Assembly (NCBI GenBank): GCA_004560375.1
Contig: SFVC01000010.1
Coordinates: forward strand, 3,158 to 67,157
DNA length: 64,000 bases
Source of the DNA: a bacterium
GTDB lineage: Bacteria > Bacillota > Clostridia > Oscillospirales > Oscillospiraceae
Direction: 5' to 3'
Under the pieces are notes generated by a model. That model was not told the DNA's origin and ran no database searches. It saw nothing but the letters and a program-made list of their open reading frames with translations. The stretch's first letter is position 1. Each line of letters starts with the position of its first letter. The position numbers and the translations under genes were made by a program. Positions 55,263-63,383 of this stretch are shown piece after piece.

Positions 55263-55545
55263 CTGCACAGGCCGGATCGTCCGGGCAATTGCCGGACGGG
55301 ACAAGGGTGGACTGTTCTGCGTTGTAGGTGTGGATCAGGGGGGGGAGCGGCTACTGCTGGCCGACGGCAAGCGGCGAAAGCTGGCCCGGCCCAAGGCAAA
55401 AAACCAGAGCCATGTGGCCGCCCTCACCGAACACGTCCATGGGTTCAACCACCCCGCCATTCAAAAGCTGAAGCAGGGCGAGGCCCTGAGCGACAAGGAA
55501 TTGAGAAGGGCGCTGGCCGCGTTCCGAGATCAACTGGAGGTATGA
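55255..55545 (+). CDS. KOW-domain RNA-binding protein (YbzG/L14e-like)
   Basis: A 96-residue protein (GRIVRAIAGRDKGGLFCVVG) with a KOW-type beta barrel and a basic C-terminal helix. Similar proteins (YbzG; related to archaeal/eukaryotic L14e) lie between map and infA in many Firmicutes. It probably binds rRNA or the ribosome; function not established. Overlaps map by 8 bp. Confidence 0.85.
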   Translation: MSDCTGRIVRAIAGRDKGGLFCVVGVDQGGERLLLADGKRRKLARPKAKNQSHVAALTEHVHGFNHPAIQKLKQGEALSDKELRRALAAFRDQLEV

Positions 55546-55549
55546 CGCT

Positions 55550-55768
55550 TTGGCAAAAGACGACATGATCGAGTTGGAGGGCGTCGTCACCGAGGCCCTG
55601 CCTAACACCACGTTCAACGTGGATATTGGAAATGGACACATTATCCTGGCACACATCTCCGGGAAGCTGCGGATGAACTTTATCCGCATCCTCCCCGGCG
55701 ACAAGGTCACGGTTCAGATGTCGCCCTACGACCTGACCCGGGGCCGGATTACCTGGAGATCGAAGTAA
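55550..55768 (+). CDS. infA: Translation initiation factor IF-1 (TTG start)
   Basis: A 72-residue OB-fold factor (AKDDMIELEGVVTEALPNTT ... PYDLTRGRITWRSK) that occupies the A site during initiation. The frame begins with TTG at 55550, nine bases after GGAGG. No ATG fits the family N-terminus, so a rare start codon is used. Possible use: limited initiation, though this is inference. Confidence 0.96.
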   Translation: MAKDDMIELEGVVTEALPNTTFNVDIGNGHIILAHISGKLRMNFIRILPGDKVTVQMSPYDLTRGRITWRSK

Positions 55769-55848
55769 CTATTCACGACCTGCGAAGCCCGGGGCCTTGC
55801 CTCCGGTTTCGTGGGGGCCATTTAAGGCGAGTACAGGAGGTTATTAAC

Positions 55849-55962
55849 ATGAAAGTCAGACCGTCTGTCAAGCCCATGTGCGAGAAGTGCAAGATCATCA
55901 AGCGCAAGGGCAAAGTCATGGTCATTTGCGAGAACCCCAAGCACAAGCAGAGACAAGGTTAA
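55849..55962 (+). CDS. rpmJ: 50S ribosomal protein L36
   Basis: A 37-residue zinc protein (MKVRPSVKPMCEKCKIIKRK ...) with Cys11, Cys14, Cys27 and His32. AGGAGG lies eight bases upstream. Standard position between infA and rpsM. Confidence 0.97.
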   Translation: MKVRPSVKPMCEKCKIIKRKGKVMVICENPKHKQRQG

Positions 55963-55978
55963 AGGAGGGACATAGAGT

Positions 55979-56347
55979 ATGGCACGTATTGCCGGCATTG
56001 ATCTGCCGAAGGAGAAGCGAGTCGAGATCGGACTCACCTATATTTATGGCATCGGCCGCACCAGCGCGAGCGAGATCCTGGAGAAGGCGGGCATCAACCC
56101 CGATACCCGCGTGAAGGATCTCACCGACGCCGAGGAGGCCAAACTGCGCGAGATCATCGGCCACGAGTACACCGTGGAGGGCGACCTGCGCCGCAACGTG
56201 GCGATGGACATCAAGCGCCTGACCGAGATCGGCTGCTACCGCGGCGTCCGCCATCGCAAGGGCCTTCCTGTGCGCGGCCAGCGCTCCAAAACCAACGCGC
56301 GTACCCGTAAGGGTCCCAAGCGCACCGTCGCCAACAAGAAGAAGTAA
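55979..56347 (+). CDS. rpsM: 30S ribosomal protein S13
   Basis: A 122-residue head protein (MARIAGIDLPKEKRVEIGLT ... GCYRGVRHRKGLPVRGQRSK) forming intersubunit bridges. Standard length; AAAGGAGGG upstream. Confidence 0.98.
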   Translation: MARIAGIDLPKEKRVEIGLTYIYGIGRTSASEILEKAGINPDTRVKDLTDAEEAKLREIIGHEYTVEGDLRRNVAMDIKRLTEIGCYRGVRHRKGLPVRGQRSKTNARTRKGPKRTVANKKK

Positions 56348-56361
56348 GGAGGGATCATCAC

Positions 56362-56757
56362 ATGGCTGTTAACAAGAAAACCATCAAGCGCCGCCGCGAG
56401 CGCAAAAATGTGGAGAAGGGTCAGGTGCATATCCGCTCCTCCTTCAACAACACCATGATCACCGTCACCGATATGCAGGGCAACGCCCTGTCCTGGGCTT
56501 CCTCCGGTGAGATGGGCTTCCGGGGCTCCCGGAAATCCACCCCCTTCGCCGCCCAGACCGCCGCCGAGACCGCCGCCAACGCCGCCATCGAGCAGTGCGG
56601 CCTCAAGAGCGTCGAGGTGTACGTCAAGGGCCCCGGCCAAGGGCGTGAGGCCGCTATCCGGGCGCTGCAGGCCGTGGGCCTGGAGGTCACCCTCATCAAG
56701 GACGTGACCCCCGTGCCCCACAACGGCTGCCGCCCCCCCAAGCGCCGCCGCGTCTGA
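56362..56757 (+). CDS. rpsK: 30S ribosomal protein S11
   Basis: A 131-residue platform protein (HIRSSFNNTMITVTDMQGNA ... KDVTPVPHNGCRPPKRRRV). Standard length and end. Confidence 0.98.
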   Translation: MAVNKKTIKRRRERKNVEKGQVHIRSSFNNTMITVTDMQGNALSWASSGEMGFRGSRKSTPFAAQTAAETAANAAIEQCGLKSVEVYVKGPGQGREAAIRALQAVGLEVTLIKDVTPVPHNGCRPPKRRRV

Positions 56758-56778
56758 TCTGGAAGGAGGAAAACCGAT

Positions 56779-57378
56779 ATGGCTAAGAATATGCAGCCCT
56801 ACCTGAAGCGCTGCCGCACGCTGGGCATCTCCCCCGCCGTCATGGGCGTGAACAAAGAGTCCAACCGGAACCCCGGCCCCCAGCGCCGCCCCAAGAAGAG
56901 CGAGTACGCGCTCCAGCTCACCGAGAAGCAGAAGGTCAAGTTCGTGTACGGCGTGCTGGAGAAGCAGTTCCGCGCCTACTACGAGAAGGCCGCCCGCATG
57001 AAGGGCAACACCGGCGACGAGCTGATGACCCTGCTGGAGCGCCGGCTGGACAACGTGGTGTTCCGCCTGGGCCTGGCCGCCACCCGGCGTGAGGCCCGCC
57101 AGCTGGTCAACCACGGGCACTTTACCGTCAACGGCAAGCGGGTGAACATCCCCTCCTACCTGGTCAAGACCGGCGATGTGGTGGCCGTGCGGGACAAGAG
57201 CCGCTCCTCCGCCAAGTTCAAGAAGATGGTGGAGGACGACCGGTTCGTGGCCGCCCCCAAGTGGCTGGAGAAGGCGAAGAACGCGCCGCTGGAGGGTAAG
57301 GTCGTTGCCATGCCTCAGCGGGACGACATCGACTTCGACGTTGCTGTTAACCTCATCGTGGAGTTGTACTCCAAGTAA
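56779..57378 (+). CDS. rpsD: 30S ribosomal protein S4
   Basis: A 199-residue 16S rRNA-binding protein (RRPKKSEYALQLTEKQKVKF ... RLDNVVFRLGLAATRREARQ). Cysteine-poor, non-zinc form. Its place between rpsK and rpoA is typical of Clostridia, unlike Bacillus, where rpsD is elsewhere. In the 129-bp gap before rpoA a stem GCCCGCCG/GCGGCGGGC (57409-57435) could be an S4-type regulatory site. Confidence 0.98.
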   Translation: MAKNMQPYLKRCRTLGISPAVMGVNKESNRNPGPQRRPKKSEYALQLTEKQKVKFVYGVLEKQFRAYYEKAARMKGNTGDELMTLLERRLDNVVFRLGLAATRREARQLVNHGHFTVNGKRVNIPSYLVKTGDVVAVRDKSRSSAKFKKMVEDDRFVAAPKWLEKAKNAPLEGKVVAMPQRDDIDFDVAVNLIVELYSK

Positions 57379-57507
57379 TGCCGGCTATCCGTCGGTATTA
57401 CCGGGAGGCCCGCCGTCCGGCTGGGCGGCGGGCTGCCCGGCGTACAACGACCCTACCGAGCGATTCCCGGCAACAAACGCCACTGTAAAAGGAGGGTAAC
57501 ACACGAT

Positions 57508-58458
57508 ATGGTAGAAATCCAGAAGCCGCGTATCGAATGTATCGAGAATGTGGGCGACGATTCCTACGGGAAATACGTGGTCGAGCCGCTGGAACGGGGC
57601 TACGGCACCACCATCGGCAACTCCCTGCGCCGCATCCTGCTGTCCTCGCTGCCCGGCACGGCGGTCACCACCGTCAAAATCGCCGGCGTGCAGCACGAGT
57701 TCTCCGTCATCCCCGGCGTCAAGGAGGACGTGACGGAGATTGTCCTCAACATCAAGGGCATCATCGCCAAGCTGTACAGCGAGGGCGTCAAAACGGTCTA
57801 CATCGAGGCCGCCGGCGAGGGCGCCGTCACCGCAGGGGATATCAAAACCGACAGCGACGTGGAGATTTTGAACCCGGAGCACCACATCGCCACCCTGGGG
57901 CCTGAGGCCACCCTCAACATGGAGCTCACCCTGTCCCAGGGCCGGGGCTATGTCACCGCAGATCGGAACAAGCCCGCCCAGACTATCATCGGCGTCATCC
58001 CCGTGGACTCGGTGTACACCCCTGTGCGGAAGGTGAACTACTTCGTGGAGAACACCCGCGTGGGCGACGCCACAGACTACGATAAGCTGACGCTGGAGGT
58101 CTGGACCAACGGCACGATTTCCGCCCGGGACGCCGTCTCCCTGGGCGCCCGGATTCTGGTGGATCACTTTACCCTGTTCACCGATTTGTCCGAAACCATG
58201 GGCTCCAAGGCCACCGTGGTGGAGAAGGCCGAGGCCCAGCGCGACAAGGTGCTGGAGCTCACCATCGAGGAGCTGGATCTGTCCGTGCGCTCCTTCAACT
58301 GCCTGAAGCGGGCCAACATCAACACCGTGGAGGATCTCATCTCCAAGACCGAGGACGAGATGATGAAGGTGCGTAACCTGGGGCGTAAGTCCCTGGAGGA
58401 AGTCATCAACAAGCTGGCGATGATGGGCCTGTCCCTGGCCAGCGACGAGAATCTGTAA
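57508..58458 (+). CDS. rpoA: RNA polymerase alpha subunit
   Basis: A 316-residue subunit: N-terminal assembly domain (YGTTIGNSLRRILLSSLPGT) and C-terminal DNA-binding domain (ELDLSVRSFNCLKRANINTV ... NLGRKSLEEVINKLAMMGL). Standard length. AAAGGAGGG upstream. The 142-bp gap to rplQ shows no gene. Confidence 0.98.
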   Translation: MVEIQKPRIECIENVGDDSYGKYVVEPLERGYGTTIGNSLRRILLSSLPGTAVTTVKIAGVQHEFSVIPGVKEDVTEIVLNIKGIIAKLYSEGVKTVYIEAAGEGAVTAGDIKTDSDVEILNPEHHIATLGPEATLNMELTLSQGRGYVTADRNKPAQTIIGVIPVDSVYTPVRKVNYFVENTRVGDATDYDKLTLEVWTNGTISARDAVSLGARILVDHFTLFTDLSETMGSKATVVEKAEAQRDKVLELTIEELDLSVRSFNCLKRANINTVEDLISKTEDEMMKVRNLGRKSLEEVINKLAMMGLSLASDENL

Positions 58459-58600
58459 GGCCGTCCCTGCGGACGGCTGGCGATATAGGGGTATGTAACG
58501 TTCCTCTCTATGTACCGGCCAAAGGCCGCGTCCCGGAGTTCCCGGGCGCCAGAACGAATTTTAATCACCCCGCCAAGCGGGGCCAAAGGAGTGCTTTACA

Positions 58601-58942
58601 ATGGCTAAGAACCGCAAGCTGGGCCGCACCAGCGACCAGCGCCGCGCTATGCTGCGCGCCATGACCACCTATCTGCTGGAGAACGGGCAGATCAAGACCA
58701 CCTACTCCCGGGCCAAAGAGGTCGCCCCCATCGCGGAGAAGATGATCACCCTGGCCAAGAAGAACAACCTGGCCGCTTACCGGCAGGTGCTGGCCTACGT
58801 CACCAAGGAGGACGTGGCCAAGAAGCTGTTCGACCAGATCGGCCCCAAGTACGCCGACCGTAACGGCGGCTACACCCGGGTGCTGAAGCTGGGCCCCCGC
58901 CGCGGCGACGCGGCCGAGATGGCTATCGTCCAGTTGGTGTAA
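58601..58942 (+). CDS. rplQ: 50S ribosomal protein L17
   Basis: A 113-residue protein (MAKNRKLGRTSDQRRAMLRA ... GGYTRVLKLGPRRGDAAEMA), last gene of the alpha operon. Followed at once by a strong terminator. Confidence 0.98.
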   Translation: MAKNRKLGRTSDQRRAMLRAMTTYLLENGQIKTTYSRAKEVAPIAEKMITLAKKNNLAAYRQVLAYVTKEDVAKKLFDQIGPKYADRNGGYTRVLKLGPRRGDAAEMAIVQLV

Positions 58943-58952
58943 GCAACAAAAC

Positions 58953-58986
58953 AGAAGCCCTCTGCCAGGCGGCAGGGGGCTTTTTG
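58953..58986 (+). terminator. Terminator of the ribosomal cluster
   Basis: AAGCCC-T-CTGCC and GGCAG-GG-GGCTT pair around AGGC and are followed by TTTTTG. It closes the 16-kb ribosomal unit. Confidence 0.9.
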
Positions 58987-58995
58987 TGTGCAACG

Positions 58996-59024
58996 TTGAC
59001 TTTTTGGGGCGAATGGTGTAAAAA
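58996..59024 (+). promoter_or_regulatory. Promoter of the small-peptide gene
   Basis: TTGACT (58996-59001), 17 bp and TAAAAA (59019-59024) stand immediately after the ribosomal terminator and would start a transcript near 59031, about 73 nt before the 27-codon ORF. Confidence 0.65.
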
Positions 59025-59103
59025 TACAGAGAAGGGGTTCTGCGCGAGGGAACCCGGCGACGGCAGGCGGTTTGGCTGCACCAACCCGAAAGGGGGTGTA
59101 GAT

Positions 59104-59187
59104 ATGCCGATTACCTTAACGTTCCATGTGTTCGGTTGTACCGTCACAGTGAAGGTAAAAAGCGACAACCGCCACTCTGCCAAGTGA
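59104..59187 (+). CDS. 27-residue peptide, candidate type I toxin
   Basis: ATG at 59104 follows AAGGGGGTG at good spacing and encodes a 27-residue peptide with hydrophobic, beta-branched residues in the first 18 positions (MPITLTFHVFGCTVTVKV) and a charged tail (KSDNRHSAK). The end of the ORF lies in a hairpin (59163-59194) that is the terminator of an antisense RNA. 11-bp and 6-bp segments of the 5' leader (59067-59077; 59052-59057) are complementary to sequence beyond the ORF (59230-59240; 59245-59250). These traits match a type I toxin mRNA. Toxicity is inferred. Confidence 0.6.
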   Translation: MPITLTFHVFGCTVTVKVKSDNRHSAK

Positions 59188-59270
59188 CGGTTGTCTGTGC
59201 TTTCGCATAGATACCACATTGCTTGACTGAGCCAAACCGCTTGCCCGGGTGAACGAGTGCGGGACTCCTC
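59155..59270 (-). ncRNA. Antisense RNA to the small-peptide mRNA
   Basis: A consensus minus-strand promoter would start an RNA near 59270. It ends at an excellent intrinsic terminator: GACAACCGTCACT pairs with AGTGGCGGTTGTC (13 bp including one U-G), TTGGCAG-type loop, then GCTTTTT. The RNA, about 115 nt, covers the last 11 codons of the 27-residue ORF and all downstream sequence. An ATG at 59273 precedes the predicted start site and has no ribosome-binding site, so the RNA is probably non-coding. Confidence 0.65.
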
Positions 59271-59276
59271 ATGCTT

Positions 59277-59305
59277 AGTATACCCGCTTCGAGGCAATTT
59301 GTCAA
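59277..59305 (-). promoter_or_regulatory. Strong promoter of the antisense RNA
   Basis: Perfect TTGACA (59305-59300), 17 bp and TATACT (59282-59277). It is closer to consensus than the promoter of the peptide gene, as expected when an antitoxin RNA must exceed its target. Confidence 0.8.
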
Positions 59306-59371
59306 GACGTTGCCGCGAAACGTGCAATTCTCCCCCGGTTCTACCCAGCGGCGAAGGAGATGATAGAAGAG

Positions 59372-59791
59372 ATGCAACAAACGGAACATCTGAAGCTCAA
59401 CCTCATTGAGACGGGGGATCCCCTCTCGCCGGCGCCGCTGAACGAGAACGCGGAGAAGATCGAGGCGGCGCTGACGGCGCTGGACGGGGCAGACGCCGCC
59501 CTGGACGCCCGGGTCACCGCCCTGGAGGTGCAGAAGATCTTTTTCGGGACGGTCGTTTACGAGAGTTCCCCGCAGTTCGTCAACCTGGGCTTCACGCCCA
59601 AGGCAGTGCTGTTCCTCGGGCGAAACGTCGGCAATAATCCCGGCCTGGCCGTGGGGGACAAGTACCTTTACCACAAGAGCGGCGGACAGGAGACGATTCA
59701 CCTGAGGATCGTGGAAAACGGCTTCATTGTCGCCGGATATAGCGTCAGTTTTTTTGCCTCCGGCGAACACAACTACATCGCCTTTGTCTGA
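59372..59791 (+). CDS. Phage-tail-fibre-like protein, unknown function
   Basis: A 139-residue protein. The N-terminal part (HLKLNLIETGDPLSPAPLNE, then a short Ala-rich coiled coil) is like the start of many phage tail-fibre or tail-collar proteins of Firmicutes, which bind structures by this segment. The C-terminal half is beta-rich (FFGTVVYESSPQFVNLGFTP). AAGGAG abuts an ATG at 59360, so the ATG at 59372 is preferred. No other phage gene is near; it may be a remnant or domesticated gene. Confidence 0.6.
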   Translation: MQQTEHLKLNLIETGDPLSPAPLNENAEKIEAALTALDGADAALDARVTALEVQKIFFGTVVYESSPQFVNLGFTPKAVLFLGRNVGNNPGLAVGDKYLYHKSGGQETIHLRIVENGFIVAGYSVSFFASGEHNYIAFV

Positions 59792-59798
59792 AGGCAAA

Positions 59799-59832
59799 GA
59801 AAGGCCCCCCGGGAATTTCCCGGGGGGCCTTT
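59799..59832. terminator. Bidirectional terminator
   Basis: AAAGGCCCCCCGGGAA and TTCCCGGGGGGCCTTT form a 16-bp perfect stem with an AT loop and T-run, between the tail-fibre-like gene and the convergent S-layer gene. Confidence 0.92.
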
Positions 59833-59860
59833 TTGCTTGGACTCGTTTGTATACGTCTGA

Positions 59861-62800
59861 TTAGGTGTGAGCCTGGTTGTAGCAGACGTAGATGACCTCG
59901 GCGGTCAGGTTGTCGCTGGACAGAACCACAGACACCTGAACCTCACGATAGGCAGCGACGTTGTTCAGGGAGCTGGCCTCGTTCAGGGTGGCCAGGTCAG
60001 TGATGTTCGGCCAGACGCAGCTGGTGGCGCTGGTCTTGTTGTCCTTGTTCAGGTTCACGACCTTGGCGCCGGTCACCTTGTACAGTGCGCCAGCGCTGGG
60101 CGTAGCGCCGATGGTGGTGTAGATCATGGCGGTCTGGCTGTCGGTAGTGGCCGCCACGTAGTCCTTGGCGATCACGATGCCGTCCTTGGCCCGGTTGGTG
60201 CCGCCAACAGCGGTGTCGTAGGAGGCGGTCACCGCGGTGACGGAGTAGATGGGCTGGCCGTCGATAGCCTTCTTACCGGTGTCGGTCAGGTTGTAGAACT
60301 GGTCGTGGTTGTCGGCCACAGTGCCAATACCAGCAGTAGCACCGAAGGCCACGATAGTAGCGCTGGTACGAGTCGGGCCGGCGGCCTGGGTGTCGTCCAC
60401 CAGACCTTCAATCCAGTACTCGCCCCGCTCGCCGTCCACGTACATGGCGAACTTGGTGGCATCCTCACCGTAGGCGTTCACCAGCAGCGGGGTGCTGTTG
60501 CCTACGTAGTACAGGCTGCTGCCCACGCCGTCCACGGCCTCGGCGGGTAGGAAGATCACGTTGGCCTGCTTGGCGGTGCCGGTGTTATCCTGGGCGTAGA
60601 TAAAGTCACTCTGGGACCACACAGCCATGTTGGCGTAAGTGGTGGCGGCGCCGCCATTCACCCGGAAGTAGGCGGGAACGCCCGCAGTATTCATCGTGGT
60701 GGTGAAGTCGAAGGTCACCTGGCGGTTGCTGCCCAGCAGTTCGGAGATGCCGTTGTACACGGCCACCTTCTGGGTGTCGGTACCGGTGCCGCTCACCAGG
60801 ATGAACTTAGTGGCCTCGGTGACGTACAGGCGCTCAGCGCCCGCGCCCGCAGTGGAGGAAATCAGCTTCGCGCCGATGGCGGCGTCACGGGAATTCAGGG
60901 TGATATCGGCCGGGAAGATGGCGGCGCTGCCGGTCTGCATCGGGGTGGCCAGGTTGGCGGCGCTGGTGTTGCCGATGTCGGTATTCACCACGCCGCTGCC
61001 GTTCACCGCAAAGCCGACATACTTGCCAGGCTGCACGCCGGTGACGCTGGTGCCCATGCCGGCGTCGCCGCGGAAGGGCACGCCGATGGCGTCCAACTCA
61101 TGGCCGGTAGATCCGATGGCAGAGGTGGCGGCGGACTGGAAGGTGGTGGTGCTGTGACGGCTCACGTCCTTGGTGACCATCTTGCCGTCCATGCCCACGC
61201 CCACCAGGCGATAGGTGTAGGTGGAGGTGCCCAGGTTGGACTCGAAGTCGATGTAGGTGCCGTAGACGAACTCGGTGCCCACGATGGGCTCAGCGCCGAT
61301 GTAGTTGCCCTCGGCGTCCAGATAGAACCGGTAGGTCATGGAGCCGTAGTTCTGATCATTGGCGGTGGCGTTGGTGCTCTGCTGGGGAATCGTATTGGCC
61401 TGCACCGTGTTGTACAGCACGGACTGGTTCAGGCGGGTGCCGTCGGACAGAGTCACATAGCCGGTGCCGGGCACGTTGGCGGTGTGGTTGTGATAGCTGG
61501 TGACGGTGCCCTCCTTGGTGGCCACAGCGCCCAGCTTGAAGTAAGCCTTGCTGGCAGTATCGGCGGTGCCGGCGTTGGTCAGGGTGTGGATGATCGCGCC
61601 CTCAGTGCCGGCGGCGCTGCCCACGTTCCGGCGGCCGCCATCGGCCACAGTGGACTGGGGAGTGGTGCCGGTGATGTGCCAGCCGATCTCATTGGCGCTC
61701 AGGGCCTTGACGGAGTCACCCACCAGGGCGGCCTGCGCGATGAAGCCGGTGGTGGTCTTGATGTTGGTGTTCGTCAGGAAGTTGGTGCCGCTGGTCTCAG
61801 CAGTCACGTACTTGAAGGCGCTGACGTTGTCCACGCCGGTGATCTTGGAGCTCTGTACGTTCAGCTCGATGACCACGTCCAGCACGTTCTTGCCGTCCAC
61901 GTTGGTGCTGTTGGAGATGATCTTGTACAGGCTGCTGGGGCTGGGGGTGCCGGTAGTGCCGTAATTAGTGTCGGTGTGATGGTTGAGGGTCAAACGGTCA
62001 AAGGCGGTGTTGAAGATGGCCTGGTTATTAGTCTTCATAACCATGCCGCTGTCGGCAACCATCTTGCCCAGGCTCTGGTTGGCAGCGCCCACCAGGTTCG
62101 TGCCGTTCAGGTCAGCGTCGCCGGCAAAGACGATCTTCTCCGCCTTCACCTTGTCGATGGCGGCGTACACGGTGCGGGGCGCATCGGAAGTGCCCGTCAG
62201 GGTGCCGTCGCTCAGGCCGCCGTTGTACCAGAACTTGACATTGTGGGCAAAGACGTCGATGCCGCTCTTGTAGTTCAGGTACAGGCTGTTGTTGACGAGA
62301 ATGTCACCATCACCGGTACCGCCGAAGGGCGCACCAGAGGCGGCATCCCAAACACTAGCGCCGTCCACCACGGAGGTGCCGGGGTAGTTGTAAGCGGTCC
62401 AGGTGGCCAGGGTGACGGGGCCGGCGGAGGCGCCGTCAACGCTGATGTAGGCCTGGCTGCCCGCGCGGCCCAGGATGGTGACCCGCTCGCCGGTCTCCTG
62501 GTTGCCCACGATGATACCGGTCTGATTGGTCAGGCCGTAGTTGATCAGGCCCAGGGAGGGGTTCTTGGCGGTGCCGGTGGTGGGCAGCGCCACGGGGTAC
62601 TCATTGTAGCCGTTCAGCTGCGTCCAGGTGACGGTGGGGATCTGAGCGGCCTGGAACAGGATCTCGGCCACCAGCTCACGGGGAGCCGCGTTGTTCAGGG
62701 TGTTGGCGTAGGTGGTCTTGTCCACGTTGGTCAGCAGATCCTTGGAACGGGTGACGTTGGCCACCTGCACCTGCCAGGTGGGGCCCTGGAACTCGCCGTT

Positions 62801-63259
62801 CTTGCCGTAGCCAACCGCCCGCAGGATCATGGCGGCGGCCTGGTAGCCGGTCACGCTGTCGTTGGGGCCGAACTTGCCGTTGCCGTAGCCGGCGATCCAC
62901 TCCGCGTTGGCGCAGTAGTTGATGTAGCCGGCGGCCCAGTGGTCGGGCTTCACGTCGTCGAACTTCTGGTAGTCCTTGTACAGGTGGGCCTGGTCGCCCT
63001 TGGCGTCGCCGGTGGCCAGGCGATAGACGATAGTGGCCACCTCGGCGCGGGTGATGCTGTTCTTGGGCAGGAACGTGCCGTCCTCATAGCCCTCGAACAC
63101 ACCCATACCCTTCAGGACTTCGACGCCCTCACCGAATTCCTTGGTGATGGAGTCCTTGTCCGTGAAGTCGCTGGTGGTGGCGGCGTTGACGGTGATCATC
63201 AGGCTGAGGGTCATCATCATCGCCAGAACCAGCGCGAGGAACTTTTTCAAGTTTCTCAT
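59861..63259 (-). CDS. S-layer homology domain surface protein
   Basis: A 1,132-residue secreted protein. The signal peptide (MRNLKKFLALVLAMMMTLSL, cleavage near residue 26) is followed by SLH domain 1 (31-82: GVFEGYEDGTFLPKNSITRA), SLH 2 (100-150: WIAGYGNGKFGPNDSVTGYQ) and a degenerate SLH 3 (165-210). SLH domains bind pyruvylated wall polymers. The remaining 900 residues are Thr-, Asn- and Gly-rich and beta-like, with almost no cysteine. ATG at 63259 has AAGGAGG upstream. Size, composition and codon use suggest an abundant S-layer or major surface protein. Confidence 0.9.
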   Translation of the reverse strand: MRNLKKFLALVLAMMMTLSLMITVNAATTSDFTDKDSITKEFGEGVEVLKGMGVFEGYEDGTFLPKNSITRAEVATIVYRLATGDAKGDQAHLYKDYQKFDDVKPDHWAAGYINYCANAEWIAGYGNGKFGPNDSVTGYQAAAMILRAVGYGKNGEFQGPTWQVQVANVTRSKDLLTNVDKTTYANTLNNAAPRELVAEILFQAAQIPTVTWTQLNGYNEYPVALPTTGTAKNPSLGLINYGLTNQTGIIVGNQETGERVTILGRAGSQAYISVDGASAGPVTLATWTAYNYPGTSVVDGASVWDAASGAPFGGTGDGDILVNNSLYLNYKSGIDVFAHNVKFWYNGGLSDGTLTGTSDAPRTVYAAIDKVKAEKIVFAGDADLNGTNLVGAANQSLGKMVADSGMVMKTNNQAIFNTAFDRLTLNHHTDTNYGTTGTPSPSSLYKIISNSTNVDGKNVLDVVIELNVQSSKITGVDNVSAFKYVTAETSGTNFLTNTNIKTTTGFIAQAALVGDSVKALSANEIGWHITGTTPQSTVADGGRRNVGSAAGTEGAIIHTLTNAGTADTASKAYFKLGAVATKEGTVTSYHNHTANVPGTGYVTLSDGTRLNQSVLYNTVQANTIPQQSTNATANDQNYGSMTYRFYLDAEGNYIGAEPIVGTEFVYGTYIDFESNLGTSTYTYRLVGVGMDGKMVTKDVSRHSTTTFQSAATSAIGSTGHELDAIGVPFRGDAGMGTSVTGVQPGKYVGFAVNGSGVVNTDIGNTSAANLATPMQTGSAAIFPADITLNSRDAAIGAKLISSTAGAGAERLYVTEATKFILVSGTGTDTQKVAVYNGISELLGSNRQVTFDFTTTMNTAGVPAYFRVNGGAATTYANMAVWSQSDFIYAQDNTGTAKQANVIFLPAEAVDGVGSSLYYVGNSTPLLVNAYGEDATKFAMYVDGERGEYWIEGLVDDTQAAGPTRTSATIVAFGATAGIGTVADNHDQFYNLTDTGKKAIDGQPIYSVTAVTASYDTAVGGTNRAKDGIVIAKDYVAATTDSQTAMIYTTIGATPSAGALYKVTGAKVVNLNKDNKTSATSCVWPNITDLATLNEASSLNNVAAYREVQVSVVLSSDNLTAEVIYVCYNQAHT

Positions 63260-63328
63260 TGGATTTGTTTCCTCCTTGTTCATTTTTTGCGTGAGGGCCG
63301 AAGGATTCGCCGCCGCTTTGCGGTGGAC

Positions 63329-63343
63329 AGGATGGGCCATCCT
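63329..63343 (-). promoter_or_regulatory. Leader hairpin shared by both S-layer genes (copy A)
   Basis: AGGATGG-C-CCATCCT, a perfect 7-bp hairpin, lies 69 nt before this gene's start. The identical 15-mer occurs 65 nt before the divergent gene's start (63907-63921). Conservation at the same distance suggests a cis element in the mRNA leader. Confidence 0.7.
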
Positions 63344-63354
63344 CTTTTCGCAAA

Positions 63355-63383
63355 AAAGTGAGCCGGGGCGGTTGGCCCCGGCT
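63355..63383 (-). terminator. Attenuator-like stem in the S-layer leader
   Basis: Read on the minus strand, AGCCGGGGC pairs with GCCCCGGCT and is followed by CACTTTTTT. It lies upstream of the gene and downstream of the likely promoter, so it may attenuate S-layer transcription or block read-through. Confidence 0.55.

Noticed and set aside
59144..59797. 217-codon minus-strand frame across the small-peptide locus
   Set aside because: It spans the antisense promoter and terminator and is antisense to the tail-fibre-like gene; no RBS and no recognisable domain.
61100..63361. 753-codon plus-strand frame antisense to the S-layer gene
   Set aside because: Low-complexity Gly/Val/His-rich translation and no RBS. 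The minus frame has a signal peptide and SLH motifs, so it is the real gene.
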